Shown here: positions 1 to 8,605 of the stretch, in pieces
Position numbering within the stretch: position 1 is the first letter of the stretch
Layout: the number at the start of each line of letters is the position of its first letter
The notes under the pieces: model-generated
What the model saw: the letters and a program-made list of their open reading frames with translations, nothing else
What the model was told of the DNA's origin: nothing
The model's database searches: none
Made by a program: the position numbers and the translations under genes
Assembly: GCA_937915485.1 (NCBI GenBank)
Contig: CALGII010000175.1
Location: 1-29,280, forward strand
Direction: 5' to 3'
Origin: an uncultured Ignavibacteriota bacterium
GTDB taxonomy: Bacteria > Bacteroidota > Ignavibacteria > Tepidaquicellales > Tepidaquicellaceae
DNA length: 29,280 nt

Positions 1-65
1 TGACGGCGTTCACTTTTGAAAGCACAATACAGGACCTGAAAGATTTCCTGAGCAAACAGAAATAG
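1..65 (+). CDS. C-terminal end of an unidentified protein (partial)
   Basis: The window opens inside a reading frame that runs from base 3 to a TAG at 63-65. It encodes only about 20 residues (ending DFLSKQK), which is too little to identify. Gene-like codon choice and the absence of any other frame make it a plausible gene end, but the call rests only on an open frame to the window edge. Confidence 0.45.
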   Translation, partial: TAFTFESTIQDLKDFLSKQK

Positions 66-172
66 ACACGTCCTTAATTATTTTGAAAAGCGTGGAATTT
101 GACTTGTAAATCACAACTTGCATTAGTTACAATTGTATATTCAAATGTCTTCCATAAAATAATTTTTTTGCT

Positions 173-1969
173 ATGAAAAAGTTTATATTACTTGCTTTTC
201 TACTCATCGCCTTATTTATTTTTTCAGGATTCAACGCGACAACCGAAAACCGGGAAATCGCGGACTATAAATCGTTCGGAAGATTCGTGCCTGACGTAAT
301 GGGCAACATGAACGTTTACGACAGGGTTCTTAATCTCCACAAAGCGATTAAACTCGGAAGCGATTCCCTGCCCGTGTTTTCCGGGTTTCCGGTTTCCGTT
401 AGCGGCTCTACTTTCGAAGGCTTCATTTTCTGCAATATGGACAGCGATCCCGAACTTGAAATCGTTATCAATATCGCGTACACCGTTCAGGCGCTCAATC
501 TTGACGGAACGCCCGTTACGGGATGGCCGAAAACAGTTGCGTCGTACGGACTCGAAGGCTCGCCCGCGTTCGGAGATATTGACGGCGACGGATTCGGAGA
601 AATTGTCGTCACGAATCACGGCCTCACTTCAGGCGGTTATATATACGCTTACAAGCGTGACGGAACGGCGCTTACGGGATTCCCGATTAACCACGGATAC
701 AGTTCGAGGTCCCCTGTGCTCGCCGATATGAACAATGACGGCAAGATGGAAATAATCGTCAACAAAAGAACCTATCCGACAGGTTCCGTGTATGTTTACA
801 AATATGACGGAACAATACTCACAGGCTGGCCGAAAGCGATGGGTCACGTTCCCGCTTCAAGCCCCGCTGTCGGCGATATTACAGGCGACAACTCGCCTGA
901 AATCGTGATGGAATCTTACACAGGACTCTATGCCTGGAACGCAAGCGGCGATTCAATTCCGGGATTTCCTTTTATGATGCCTAACGGTGACGTTAATTCG
1001 TATTCTTCTCCCGTGCTTGCCGATGTTGACGGAGATAACATGAGAGAAATTATATTCGGAACGCACGTCTCCGGAGCGGGCGGTTATGTTTACATTCTGA
1101 AGAATAACGGAACGATTTTATCGGGATGGCCTAAACAAACCGGCAACTGGATTTATGGTCCTCCCGCGGTCGGATTCATCGACAACGATAACATTCTCGA
1201 TGTCGCGGTCGGAGACCAGGTTATGAGCGCGTCCCCAACGGATTACGTGTATGCCTGGAACAAAAACGGTGCGGCTCTGACGGGTTTCCCGATTGGCCCC
1301 TTCAACGCTATAAACAGTCAGGTCATTCTCGGCGATATTAATAACGACAACCACACGGAATTGATTTTCGACGATAACACATCGAATGCCGGACTGGGTC
1401 AGTATCTCGGCTATAAATACGACGGAACACCGCTTCCCGGCTGGCCTCTTTCAACCAACGGCACTACTTTTTTCGTTACGCCCTGCCTGACTGACCTAAA
1501 CAGGAACGGAATAATGGATATACTCGGCGCGGGTATTTCGGGAACGGCGCCCAGCCAGACGACTAACGTTTATGCCTGGAATACAGGCTCGCTGTACAGC
1601 CCCGCGAAAGTACAGATTCCTATGTGGCAGTATAATTCGAGACATACAGGTGTTTACGGTAACATCGACGTTGTCGGAGTAAACGAAAACGCAGGAAATT
1701 TACCGAAAGAATTTAAACTAAATCAGAATTATCCCAATCCTTTCAACCCCGCGACGACGATTTCATTCGACCTGCCGAAATCAGGGCTGGTTAACATAAC
1801 CGCGTATGACATAACAGGTAAAGAATGCGCTGTTATATTCAGCGGATACAAGTACGCGGGAAGCCACGAAGTGAATTTCAACGCTTCAAATCTAACGAGC
1901 GGCGTGTATTTCTACAGAATCTCTTCGGAAGGATTCTCCGATACGAAAAAAATGATACTGATCAAATAA
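173..1969 (+). CDS. Secreted FG-GAP/VCBS-type beta-propeller protein with T9SS sorting domain
   Basis: This 598-residue protein starts with a signal peptide (residues 1-22, MKKFILLAFLLIALFIFSGF). From about residue 90 to 480 it carries at least seven repeats of the FG-GAP/VCBS pattern, each an S-P-x-hydrophobic turn followed by an Asp-rich loop such as DIDGDGFGEI, DMNNDGKMEI, DVDGDNMREI and DINNDNHTEL. Such loops bind calcium in integrin-like propellers. Between them lie GWP-containing strands (for example GTPVTGWPK). The last 90 residues form a type A T9SS C-terminal domain: NYPNPFNP at about 519, then a beta-sandwich ending SGVYFYRI and a Lys-rich tail. I infer export by Sec, then T9SS release or surface anchoring. 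The substrate is unknown. The gene has its own upstream region, no Shine-Dalgarno, and is followed by a perfect hairpin. Confidence 0.9.
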   Translation: MKKFILLAFLLIALFIFSGFNATTENREIADYKSFGRFVPDVMGNMNVYDRVLNLHKAIKLGSDSLPVFSGFPVSVSGSTFEGFIFCNMDSDPELEIVINIAYTVQALNLDGTPVTGWPKTVASYGLEGSPAFGDIDGDGFGEIVVTNHGLTSGGYIYAYKRDGTALTGFPINHGYSSRSPVLADMNNDGKMEIIVNKRTYPTGSVYVYKYDGTILTGWPKAMGHVPASSPAVGDITGDNSPEIVMESYTGLYAWNASGDSIPGFPFMMPNGDVNSYSSPVLADVDGDNMREIIFGTHVSGAGGYVYILKNNGTILSGWPKQTGNWIYGPPAVGFIDNDNILDVAVGDQVMSASPTDYVYAWNKNGAALTGFPIGPFNAINSQVILGDINNDNHTELIFDDNTSNAGLGQYLGYKYDGTPLPGWPLSTNGTTFFVTPCLTDLNRNGIMDILGAGISGTAPSQTTNVYAWNTGSLYSPAKVQIPMWQYNSRHTGVYGNIDVVGVNENAGNLPKEFKLNQNYPNPFNPATTISFDLPKSGLVNITAYDITGKECAVIFSGYKYAGSHEVNFNASNLTSGVYFYRISSEGFSDTKKMILIK

Positions 1970-1975
1970 TTTTAA

Positions 1976-2010
1976 TGTGTACCGTCAGGACGAAAGTCCT
2001 GACGGGCACA
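1976..2010 (+). terminator. Perfect 10-bp hairpin with GAAA loop after the propeller gene
   Basis: Bases 1982-1991 (CCGTCAGGAC) pair perfectly with 1996-2005 (GTCCTGACGG) around a GAAA tetraloop. Beyond a bulged A at 1981 the stem extends with 1976-1980 (TGTGT) against 2006-2010 (GCACA), including one wobble pair. It sits 12 bases after the stop codon, where a terminator belongs, but no T-tract follows on the plus strand. It may therefore be an intrinsic terminator of unusual kind, a 3'-end stabiliser, or a copy of a dispersed palindromic repeat. Confidence 0.5.
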
Positions 2011-2134
2011 TAAATTAAAGATACAAACGACATTCCCGCGACAAAGCACCGCATATCTCCGTTTTTGTATCTCTTAAAATTTAGTATTTTTACCATACGT
2101 CTGTATATTCAGCGCCAATGACATTCCAATAAGA

Positions 2135-2845
2135 ATGAGCAATATAATTACATTAAAGGACAGAAAATTAATCGGCAACAACAATCTTGCGATGTGGTTT
2201 GACCGCAAGGGCTCCGATTTCACCTTCGAACCGGGACAATATGCGAGAATTACACTTCTCGAACCTATACACCATGACGACGAAGGCAATTCGAGGCTTT
2301 TTTCAATAGCAAGTTCGCCGAAAAAGGATTATGTGATGTTTACGACGCGCGCGCTCGATTCCGCGTTTAACAAAAACATTCTCGAGATGCCGCTCGGCGC
2401 AAAAGCCGAAATCGGCGGCTTCGGCGGTAATACCGTGCTTCACAAGGACCCCTCGGTTCCCGCCGTGTTTCTAATCGGAGGAATAGGCATTACTCCCGTG
2501 AGATGCATGATGGAACACATAATAAGCGAGAAACTTCCTTACGACGCGTACCTTTTCTACTCAAATCCAAAGAAGGAATCGATGGCTTTTTTTGACGACT
2601 TCGAAAACTGGGCGAAAGAATACAAAGGTTTTAAATTTCTTCCGTTCATCGACGACAGGGAAAACAAGGACTGGAAATATGAATACGGTTACATAACAAA
2701 AGACGCGATTATGAAAAACATTCCCGACGTATCCAAGCCTGTCTATTACATCGTCGGTCCGCTCGCTATGGTCGAAGCGATGGAAAAAATTCTGCTTGAA
2801 CTAAAAATAAATCCCGAAAACATAAAACTCGAAAAATTCGGATGA
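2135..2845 (+). CDS. FAD-dependent oxidoreductase of the ferredoxin-NADP reductase superfamily
   Basis: The 236-residue protein has the two-domain layout of this superfamily. The N-terminal beta-barrel contains a PGQYARI strand and the flavin-binding motif RLFSIASSP (about residues 53-61). The C-terminal nucleotide-binding domain starts with FLIGGIGITPVRCMM (about residues 112-126) and has the usual late motif YYIVGPLAMVEAM. There is no [2Fe-2S] domain, so it is a short FNR-like module that would pass electrons between NAD(P)H and an unidentified partner. No signal peptide is seen, so it is cytoplasmic. It heads a three-gene plus-strand cluster and overlaps the next gene by 4 bp (ATGA). The exact substrate cannot be told from sequence. 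Confidence 0.87.
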   Translation: MSNIITLKDRKLIGNNNLAMWFDRKGSDFTFEPGQYARITLLEPIHHDDEGNSRLFSIASSPKKDYVMFTTRALDSAFNKNILEMPLGAKAEIGGFGGNTVLHKDPSVPAVFLIGGIGITPVRCMMEHIISEKLPYDAYLFYSNPKKESMAFFDDFENWAKEYKGFKFLPFIDDRENKDWKYEYGYITKDAIMKNIPDVSKPVYYIVGPLAMVEAMEKILLELKINPENIKLEKFG

Positions 2846-3597
2846 AAAACTCAATCACAAGATTTACCGAAAAAGTGGAATACTTCTCGAAGTACCGCCC
2901 GGCTTATCCCGAACAGATTATAAGTTCGCTCGAAAAGAACATAGACTTCGATTCTTCAAAAGACATCGCCGACATCGGAAGCGGGACGGGAATACTGAGC
3001 CGCCTGTTTCTTAATAACGGCAACCTCGTCTTCGGAGTCGAACCAAACGACGAAATGCGCGAAAGAGCCGAAAAGCACCTCGAAAAGTTTCTTAACTTCA
3101 TCAGCATAAACGGAAAAGCCGAAAGCACCGCGCTCGCGACTAACAGCGTAGACCTTATATCCGTCGGACAGGCGTTTCACTGGTTCGATGTTAAAAAGGC
3201 GAAAAAGGAATTCAAAAGAATTCTCCGCAAAAACGGTCACGTCGTTATTATCTGGAACGAAAGAAAGAAAACATCGCTGTTTATGAAAGAACTCGACAGC
3301 ATTCTCGAAATTCTCGGTCAGGAATTCGAAGATGCTGAAAAGAATCTTGCGGATGCGGGTTTCCATAAAACTTTCTTCGGAGAGGAAAAAGTTCATACGC
3401 ATTCATATCCGAATTTCCAGATGCTTGACTATAACGGGCTTAAAGGCAGAATTCAATCAATTTCTTATTTCCCCGATTCGGGCGAAGAGCATAAAAAAAT
3501 AATGAAAGAAGTAAAAGCGGTTTTCGATAAGTACAACAACGGCGGTCAGGTGAAACTTGAATACGTTACGAAAGTTCTTTACGGCAATCTAAAATAA
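2842..3597 (+). CDS. Class I SAM-dependent methyltransferase
   Basis: The 251-residue protein begins with the FTEKVEYFSKYRPAYP type leader of the Methyltransf_11/25 group. The SAM-binding motif I follows, DIADIGSGTGILSRLF (about residues 40-55), with the acidic residue of motif II in GVEPND. Later motifs include DLISVGQAFHWFD (about 104-116), where the HWFD segment is typical of this subgroup, and VIIWNERK. The acceptor substrate is unknown. The start codon overlaps the stop of the flavin oxidoreductase (ATGA), so translation is probably coupled. The downstream hydrolase begins 7 bp after its stop. Confidence 0.88.
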   Translation: MKNSITRFTEKVEYFSKYRPAYPEQIISSLEKNIDFDSSKDIADIGSGTGILSRLFLNNGNLVFGVEPNDEMRERAEKHLEKFLNFISINGKAESTALATNSVDLISVGQAFHWFDVKKAKKEFKRILRKNGHVVIIWNERKKTSLFMKELDSILEILGQEFEDAEKNLADAGFHKTFFGEEKVHTHSYPNFQMLDYNGLKGRIQSISYFPDSGEEHKKIMKEVKAVFDKYNNGGQVKLEYVTKVLYGNLK

Positions 3598-3604
3598 TCT
3601 GATA

Positions 3605-5026
3605 ATGAAAAAATTTTTCGTTCTTTTTATATTCGCTATTTTATTCTCCCGCATAAATGCCCAGCCTGTTCTTGAGGGCGACTGGAGCGGAGCGCTCGAA
3701 TTGATGGGCACATCACTCGAAATAATAACTCACTTTACTTCCGAAAACGGAAGTTACACGGGAAAGATTGATATACCCATGCAAAAGCAGAAAGGCCTTC
3801 CACTCACAGGCATCATCTACAAATATCCTAAAGCATATTTTGAACTCGACGTTCCTAACGGATTGGCGAAATTTGACGGCGCGTTCGTTGACGATTCAAT
3901 AAAAGGTATATTTACTCAGGCGGGCTACGAAGGCACGTTCTACCTCGTCCGCGGCTTGACTTATACCCCCGACGTGAAAAAAGAAGAGATAAAGGAATCC
4001 CTTCCCTACAAGGAAGAGGAAGTCACATTCAAAAACGGCGATATTAAATTCTCGGGAACGCTTTCACTGCCTGAATATCCGGGGAAACATCCCGCAGTCG
4101 TGATGATTACGGGAAGCGGTCCGCAGGACAGAAACGAAGAGGTCGCGGGATTCAAGGTTTTCAAGGTTATTGCCGACCATCTTACGAAAAACGGTTATGC
4201 AGTGCTCAGGTATGACGACAGGGGCGTCGGCGGCTCGACGGGAACAAACGTTAACGATTATACTTCCGAAGATTTCGCGGGAGACGTTATCGAAGCCGTG
4301 AAATATTTGAAAACGCGAAGCGACATTAATCCGGGCGCTGTCGGGCTGTTCGGACACAGCGAAGGCGGGCTTGTAGCTCCCCTCGCCGCTTCAAAGTATG
4401 ACGGCATCGCTTTTGTAATCTGCATGGCCGGTACGGGAGTCACGGGCGAAGACATTCTTATCGAGCAGTCGAAACTCATTATGAAAGCAAGTTATATTTC
4501 TCCCGAGGAAATAAACAAAGACATACTGACACTTAAGACAATGCTGGGTGCCATCAGAAACAATGAGAACCTCGACAACATAAAGAAGACCCTTAAAGAC
4601 GAGCGGCTGAAAGAATACGACAAACTTCCTGAAGTTCAGAAAAGCCGCATTAAAGACAAAGACGAGTGGGCGGAGTCATTCGCGAAATCTTATATAAGCG
4701 CGTTCACGAATACCTGGATGAAATTCTTCATAACCTACGACCCTGCTCCCGCTCTCGAAAAAGTTAAATGCCCGGTGCTTCTTCTTTTCGGCGAAACTGA
4801 CTTGCAGGTTCCTCCCGCGCAAAGCGAAAAGCCAATGCTCGACGCGCTTAAGAAAGGCGGCAACAAGGATTTTGAATCGAAGATTTTCATAAAAGCGAAC
4901 CACCTTTTTCAGGAATCCGATACGGGCAATCCAAACGATTACCCCAAACTGAAAAAAGAATTCGTGAGCGGATTCCTTGATTATATATCGAACTGGCTCT
5001 TAAAACGGTTTTCTCCGTCAAGATAA
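3605..5026 (+). CDS. Exported alpha/beta hydrolase with an N-terminal lipocalin-like extension
   Basis: A signal peptide (MKKFFVLFIFAILFSRINAQ) is followed by a roughly 110-residue beta-rich domain and then an alpha/beta-hydrolase fold. The catalytic set is visible: nucleophile Ser252 in GHSEGG, an acid in GETDLQVPP near residue 398, and His in ANHLFQ near residue 430. The oxyanion region MITGSGPQDRNE and the YDDRGVGGSTG segment are typical of the dienelactone hydrolase/S9-like esterases. It probably acts in the periplasm on an ester or acyl substrate, and sequence alone does not say which. It is the last gene of the 2135-5026 cluster, 7 bp after the methyltransferase. Confidence 0.88.
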   Translation: MKKFFVLFIFAILFSRINAQPVLEGDWSGALELMGTSLEIITHFTSENGSYTGKIDIPMQKQKGLPLTGIIYKYPKAYFELDVPNGLAKFDGAFVDDSIKGIFTQAGYEGTFYLVRGLTYTPDVKKEEIKESLPYKEEEVTFKNGDIKFSGTLSLPEYPGKHPAVVMITGSGPQDRNEEVAGFKVFKVIADHLTKNGYAVLRYDDRGVGGSTGTNVNDYTSEDFAGDVIEAVKYLKTRSDINPGAVGLFGHSEGGLVAPLAASKYDGIAFVICMAGTGVTGEDILIEQSKLIMKASYISPEEINKDILTLKTMLGAIRNNENLDNIKKTLKDERLKEYDKLPEVQKSRIKDKDEWAESFAKSYISAFTNTWMKFFITYDPAPALEKVKCPVLLLFGETDLQVPPAQSEKPMLDALKKGGNKDFESKIFIKANHLFQESDTGNPNDYPKLKKEFVSGFLDYISNWLLKRFSPSR

Positions 5027-5064
5027 ACAGCGGTTAATCAAATTCTCTGAGTAAAACTAAAAAC

Positions 5065-5071
5065 AAAGGAG
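5065..5071 (+). promoter_or_regulatory. Strong Shine-Dalgarno site of the DUF2892 gene
   Basis: AAAGGAG lies 7 bases before the ATG at 5079. Most other starts in this window have no such motif, so it supports this short reading frame as a real and probably well-translated gene. Confidence 0.75.
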
Positions 5072-5078
5072 CAAAATT

Positions 5079-5270
5079 ATGTTAGCCTGCAACGTAGGAA
5101 AAACCGATAAGATAATCCGTATTATTATCGGAATAGTTATTCTCGCGCTTGGCTATTTCTTCCATACCTGGCTCGGACTGATCGGTTTACTGCCGATACT
5201 TGCAGCGATATTCGGCAGATGCTTTCTGTACTATCCTCTGAAAATTGATACAACCAAAAAGGATAAATGA
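5079..5270 (+). CDS. DUF2892 (YgaP-like) small inner-membrane protein
   Basis: The 63-residue protein matches the DUF2892 pattern: an N-terminal CNVGKTDKIIRIIIG, two hydrophobic helices (about residues 13-29 and 32-47), and a closing GRCFLYYPLKI segment with the family's conserved Cys. Its function is not established, although relatives occur alone or fused to rhodanese domains. A strong AAAGGAG site precedes it, and its stop overlaps the start of the SDR gene (ATGA), indicating translational coupling. Confidence 0.87.
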   Translation: MLACNVGKTDKIIRIIIGIVILALGYFFHTWLGLIGLLPILAAIFGRCFLYYPLKIDTTKKDK

Positions 5271-6028
5271 CAGATACATATTTTCTGAAAGACCGCCGCG
5301 CCCTTATTACAGGCGCGACCAGAGGAATAGGCAGGGCGATTGCCGATGAATTCGTCAGACTCGGAGCCGGGATTATTATCGTTGCCCGAAATGAAAACGA
5401 AGTCGCAAAGCAGACAGAGGAATTCAAATCAAAGGGTTTCAATGTTACAGGAATCTCCGCCGACGTAAGCCGAAGAGAAGGAGTCGAAAAAATTTTCAAC
5501 ATCATCGGAGCGGATTCACTTGACATACTCGTGAATAACGCGGGATTCAACATACGAAAAAAAACAACAGAATACACGGATGAAGAATTTTCCGCGCTTG
5601 TAAGTACCAACCTGCAAAGCGTTTTTCAAATGTCAGCCGCTGCATATCCGTTACTGAAAAAATCCGGCAGGGCTTCGATACTCAACATATCTTCCGTCGC
5701 GGGATTAACATCCCTGAAAACCGGCTCTCCGTACGCGATTACGAAAGCGGGAATTATACAACTGACGAAAAACCTCGCTGCGGAATGGGCTGTTGACGGA
5801 ATCAGGGTCAACGCTATCGCGCCCTGGTACATAAAAACTCCGCTGACGGAAGGTCTCCTTAATAAGCCCGATTTTCTTAAGTCCGTTCTCGACAGAACCC
5901 CGTTGAAACGCGTCGGCGAACCACGCGAAGTAGCGTCGGCTGCCGCATTCCTATGCTCCGATGCCGCTTCCTACATAACGGGACAGTGCATTGCCGTTGA
6001 CGGCGGATTTTCCGTTTACGGATTCTGA
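5267..6028 (+). CDS. Short-chain dehydrogenase/reductase, tropinone-reductase-like
   Basis: This 253-residue SDR has the NAD(P)-binding motif TGATRGIG (about residues 15-22), NNAG (about 90-93), catalytic Ser in ISSVAG (about 143) and the YAITK catalytic Tyr-Lys pair (Tyr near 156). The C-terminal half (VNAIAPWYIKTPL, RTPLKRVGEP, ITGQCIAVDGGFSVYGF) resembles the bacterial and plant tropinone-reductase-like subgroup more than FabG. An Arg after the first Gly motif suggests NADPH preference, which is inference. It reduces or oxidises a carbonyl/alcohol substrate that cannot be named here. It is coupled to the DUF2892 gene through an ATGA overlap. Confidence 0.9.
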   Translation: MTDTYFLKDRRALITGATRGIGRAIADEFVRLGAGIIIVARNENEVAKQTEEFKSKGFNVTGISADVSRREGVEKIFNIIGADSLDILVNNAGFNIRKKTTEYTDEEFSALVSTNLQSVFQMSAAAYPLLKKSGRASILNISSVAGLTSLKTGSPYAITKAGIIQLTKNLAAEWAVDGIRVNAIAPWYIKTPLTEGLLNKPDFLKSVLDRTPLKRVGEPREVASAAAFLCSDAASYITGQCIAVDGGFSVYGF

Positions 6029-6196
6029 TTATTATCACTCCGGAAAACGCCCGGCAAATTGAACGCCATTCGGGATAATTAGAATACGGTCAATTGTGAT
6101 TGCAGTTGAATTTCAACACATAAACTTTTGAATTTTTAATATCAAACCGAATACATATTTTATTAAAATCTACGAAAAACTAAATCTATTATACAA
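6029..6196 (+). promoter_or_regulatory. Intergenic region ahead of the aldehyde dehydrogenase
   Basis: This 168-bp AT-rich stretch lies between two plus-strand genes and probably holds the aldehyde dehydrogenase promoter. A short palindrome, GTTGAATTTCAAC, is at 6105-6117. No convincing terminator for the SDR gene and no Shine-Dalgarno before the ATG at 6197 were seen. Confidence 0.35.
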
Positions 6197-7705
6197 ATGG
6201 AATACTTCAAGAATTTTATAAACGGCGAATGGAAAGACTCTAAGAGCGGCAAGCACACGGAGAACAGAAATCCCGCGAATACGGAAGACTTAATAGGATA
6301 TTTTCCCTCATCTACGAAAGACGACGTTAACGAGGCGGTTAGCGCGGCAAGAGAAGCGTTCAAAAAATGGCGGCTCGTGCCCGCGCCGAAAAGAGGCGAC
6401 GTGCTTAAGATTGTCGGTGACATAATGCTTCAGAGAAAAGACGAAATCTCGTTTGAGATGACCCGCGAAATGGGTAAGGTCTTCGCCGAAACAAAGGGCG
6501 ACACACAGGAAGGCATTGACACGGCTTATTACGCCGCTTCGGAAGGCAGAAGATTGTTCGGACTCAACGCTCCGAGCGAACTGCCGAACAAAATGAATCT
6601 GAGTTTCAGAATCCCAATCGGCGTCGGAGGAATAATAACTCCCTGGAATTTCCCGATGGCTATCCCGACCTGGAAAATATTTCCCGCTCTCGTCTGCGGA
6701 AACACGGTGGTGTTTAAACCCGCCGAACTCACGCCTAAGACAGCAAATACTCTCGTGCACATAATTGACGAAGCGATGAAAGAAGTTCTCGGCAAGGACT
6801 ACATTCCCGGCGTCGTGAACCTCGTTCACGGAAGCGGAAGAGTCGTCGGCGAGTGCTTCCTCGAAAACAAGAACATCGATTTCATTTCCTTCACGGGCTC
6901 CACCGCCGTCGGAAAAAGAATCAATGAAGTAGGCGGAAGAGAACTAAAGAGAGTCTCGCTCGAACTCGGCGGAAAGAATGCGCAGATTGTTATGGATGAC
7001 GCGAACCTCGACCTCGCCCTCGACGCGGTGTTATGGGGCGCTTTCGGAACGACCGGTCAGAGATGCACCGCTACATCGAGATTAATCCTGCATAAGGACA
7101 TTCACGATAAATTCCTGAAAATGCTGACTGACAAAGCGGCGAAACTTAAACTCGGATACGGAAACGACAAAGGCGTTGACGTCGGTCCCTGCGTGAGCGA
7201 ATCCCAGAGAGAAACCGTCAACGATTACGTGAAAATCGGATTGAACGAAGATAAGGCGACCCTCGTTATAGGCGGCAATTACGCGAAGGACGGGAACCTC
7301 GCCAAGGGCTGGTTCTATAAGCCGACTATATTCAAAGACGTCACACCGGATATGCGAATCGCGAAAGAAGAAATTTTCGGACCGGTTCTCGCGGTCCTAA
7401 AATGCTCGTCGCTCGAAGAATCCATTGACATACTTAACGGCACTGAATACGGCCTGTCGTCGAGCATTTTCACGAACAATGTGAACGACGCGTTTAAGGC
7501 GGTCCGCGACATTCAGGCGGGAATAACTTACATCAACGGCGCTACTATAGGCGCGGAAGCCCATATGCCTTTCGGAGGAGTTAAGGCTACGGGCAACGGA
7601 CACCGCGAAGGCGGTTGGACCGTTTACGACTTTTATTCCGAATGGAAAGCGGTTTATATAGATTATTCGGGCAAACTGCAAAGAGCCCAGATTGACAATT
7701 ATTAA
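6197..7705 (+). CDS. NAD(P)-dependent aldehyde dehydrogenase
   Basis: The 502-residue length and motifs are those of the ALDH superfamily: ITPWNFPMAIPTWK and FKPAELTPKTA for coenzyme binding, FTGSTAVGKRI, catalytic Glu in SLELGGKNAQ (about 256), catalytic Cys in GTTGQRCTATSR (about 290), and EEIFGPVLAV. The C-terminal MPFGGVKATGNGHREGG and the EWKAVYIDYSGKLQRAQID tail match the group annotated as 2,5-dioxovalerate/alpha-ketoglutaric semialdehyde dehydrogenase and ALDH7-like enzymes, so a semialdehyde substrate is plausible but unproven. It is a cytoplasmic single-gene unit, with an intergenic region upstream and a strong terminator directly downstream. Confidence 0.93.
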   Translation: MEYFKNFINGEWKDSKSGKHTENRNPANTEDLIGYFPSSTKDDVNEAVSAAREAFKKWRLVPAPKRGDVLKIVGDIMLQRKDEISFEMTREMGKVFAETKGDTQEGIDTAYYAASEGRRLFGLNAPSELPNKMNLSFRIPIGVGGIITPWNFPMAIPTWKIFPALVCGNTVVFKPAELTPKTANTLVHIIDEAMKEVLGKDYIPGVVNLVHGSGRVVGECFLENKNIDFISFTGSTAVGKRINEVGGRELKRVSLELGGKNAQIVMDDANLDLALDAVLWGAFGTTGQRCTATSRLILHKDIHDKFLKMLTDKAAKLKLGYGNDKGVDVGPCVSESQRETVNDYVKIGLNEDKATLVIGGNYAKDGNLAKGWFYKPTIFKDVTPDMRIAKEEIFGPVLAVLKCSSLEESIDILNGTEYGLSSSIFTNNVNDAFKAVRDIQAGITYINGATIGAEAHMPFGGVKATGNGHREGGWTVYDFYSEWKAVYIDYSGKLQRAQIDNY

Positions 7706-7718
7706 TCGGCAGTTACGG

Positions 7719-7747
7719 GCGGCGGGATATTCCCGCCGCTTTATTTA
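7719..7747 (+). terminator. Rho-independent terminator of the aldehyde dehydrogenase gene
   Basis: Bases 7719-7727 (GCGGCGGGA) pair perfectly with 7731-7739 (TCCCGCCGC) around a 3-base loop. The stem is followed by the T-rich run TTTATTTAATC. It is 14 bases after the stop codon and ends just before the TPR gene. Confidence 0.88.
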
Positions 7748-7759
7748 ATCTTTTTGGCT

Positions 7760-8605
7760 ATGAAAAAAACTCTTATACTCATTGTAATTTTCATGTCATT
7801 CTGCGCATCCGCGCTTCCGCAATCGATAGAATCGCTTTACAAGAAAGGCGAGGAAGCGATGAACAAAAAGGAATACGATACTGCTCTTAGTTATTTCAAC
7901 ATTATAATTAGAAAAAAATCCGACGAGGCTGACGCGCACAATTCGGCAGGCGTTATTTATATGGTCTATAAGGATTACGACAAGGCGATAGAGCATTTTA
8001 CCAAAGCAATCGAATACAAGAAAGATTTTTCACGGGCCTACAGCAACAGAGGCGCGGCGTACATACTCAAGAGCGACGTCGAAAACGCGTTCCTCGACCT
8101 GAACAAGGCCTTATCGCTGAACCCGAAAGATCTTATGGCTCTGAATTCGCTCGGCACGCTTTACGGATACATAAGCAAACTGCCCGAATCTTTCGAAACT
8201 TTCGCTAAAGCGGAAGAATACGACCCGAAATACGTCGATACTTACTGGAACAGGGGCGCGCTGTATATGAACCTCGACAGGTACGAAGAAGCTCTCGCGG
8301 ACGCGGACAAGGCTATAAACGCTAATCCCTCGATAGCGAAGAGTTATTATTTCAGAGGTACAGTATACAAGTATCTCGGAAATTATGACAAGGCAATGGA
8401 GGATTACACGAAAGCCGAGGAACTCGACCCGAATGACGGAGAGGTGTTTATTAGGAGGGGTATACTCAATCTCGCGTTGGGCGAATATCAGAAAGCCGTC
8501 GATGACATCGAGTACGGTTTGAAACTTAAACCCGATTTATGGCACGACAAAACCGTACTTGATTATTACAAACAAGCAAAGGAGAACCTAACCAATAAAA
8601 AATGA
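7760..8605 (+). CDS. Exported tetratricopeptide-repeat protein
   Basis: I prefer the ATG at 7760 over an in-frame TTG at 7754, because it gives a clean signal peptide (MKKTLILIVIFMSFCASALPQ). The mature part consists almost wholly of about seven TPR units of 34 residues. The TPR consensus is plain in AHNSAGVIYMVYKDYDKAIEHFTKAIEY-like segments, with NRG[AG]xY and AxADxxKAIxxNP repeats. It is probably a periplasmic or outer-membrane scaffold, and the partner is unknown. The last base triplets overlap the start of the lipoprotein gene (ATGA), so the two are likely made together and may interact. Confidence 0.88.
   Translation: MKKTLILIVIFMSFCASALPQSIESLYKKGEEAMNKKEYDTALSYFNIIIRKKSDEADAHNSAGVIYMVYKDYDKAIEHFTKAIEYKKDFSRAYSNRGAAYILKSDVENAFLDLNKALSLNPKDLMALNSLGTLYGYISKLPESFETFAKAEEYDPKYVDTYWNRGALYMNLDRYEEALADADKAINANPSIAKSYYFRGTVYKYLGNYDKAMEDYTKAEELDPNDGEVFIRRGILNLALGEYQKAVDDIEYGLKLKPDLWHDKTVLDYYKQAKENLTNKK

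Noticed and set aside
6041..6056. CCGG...CCGG hairpin as an SDR-gene terminator
   Set aside because: The stem is only 4 bp and no T-run follows.
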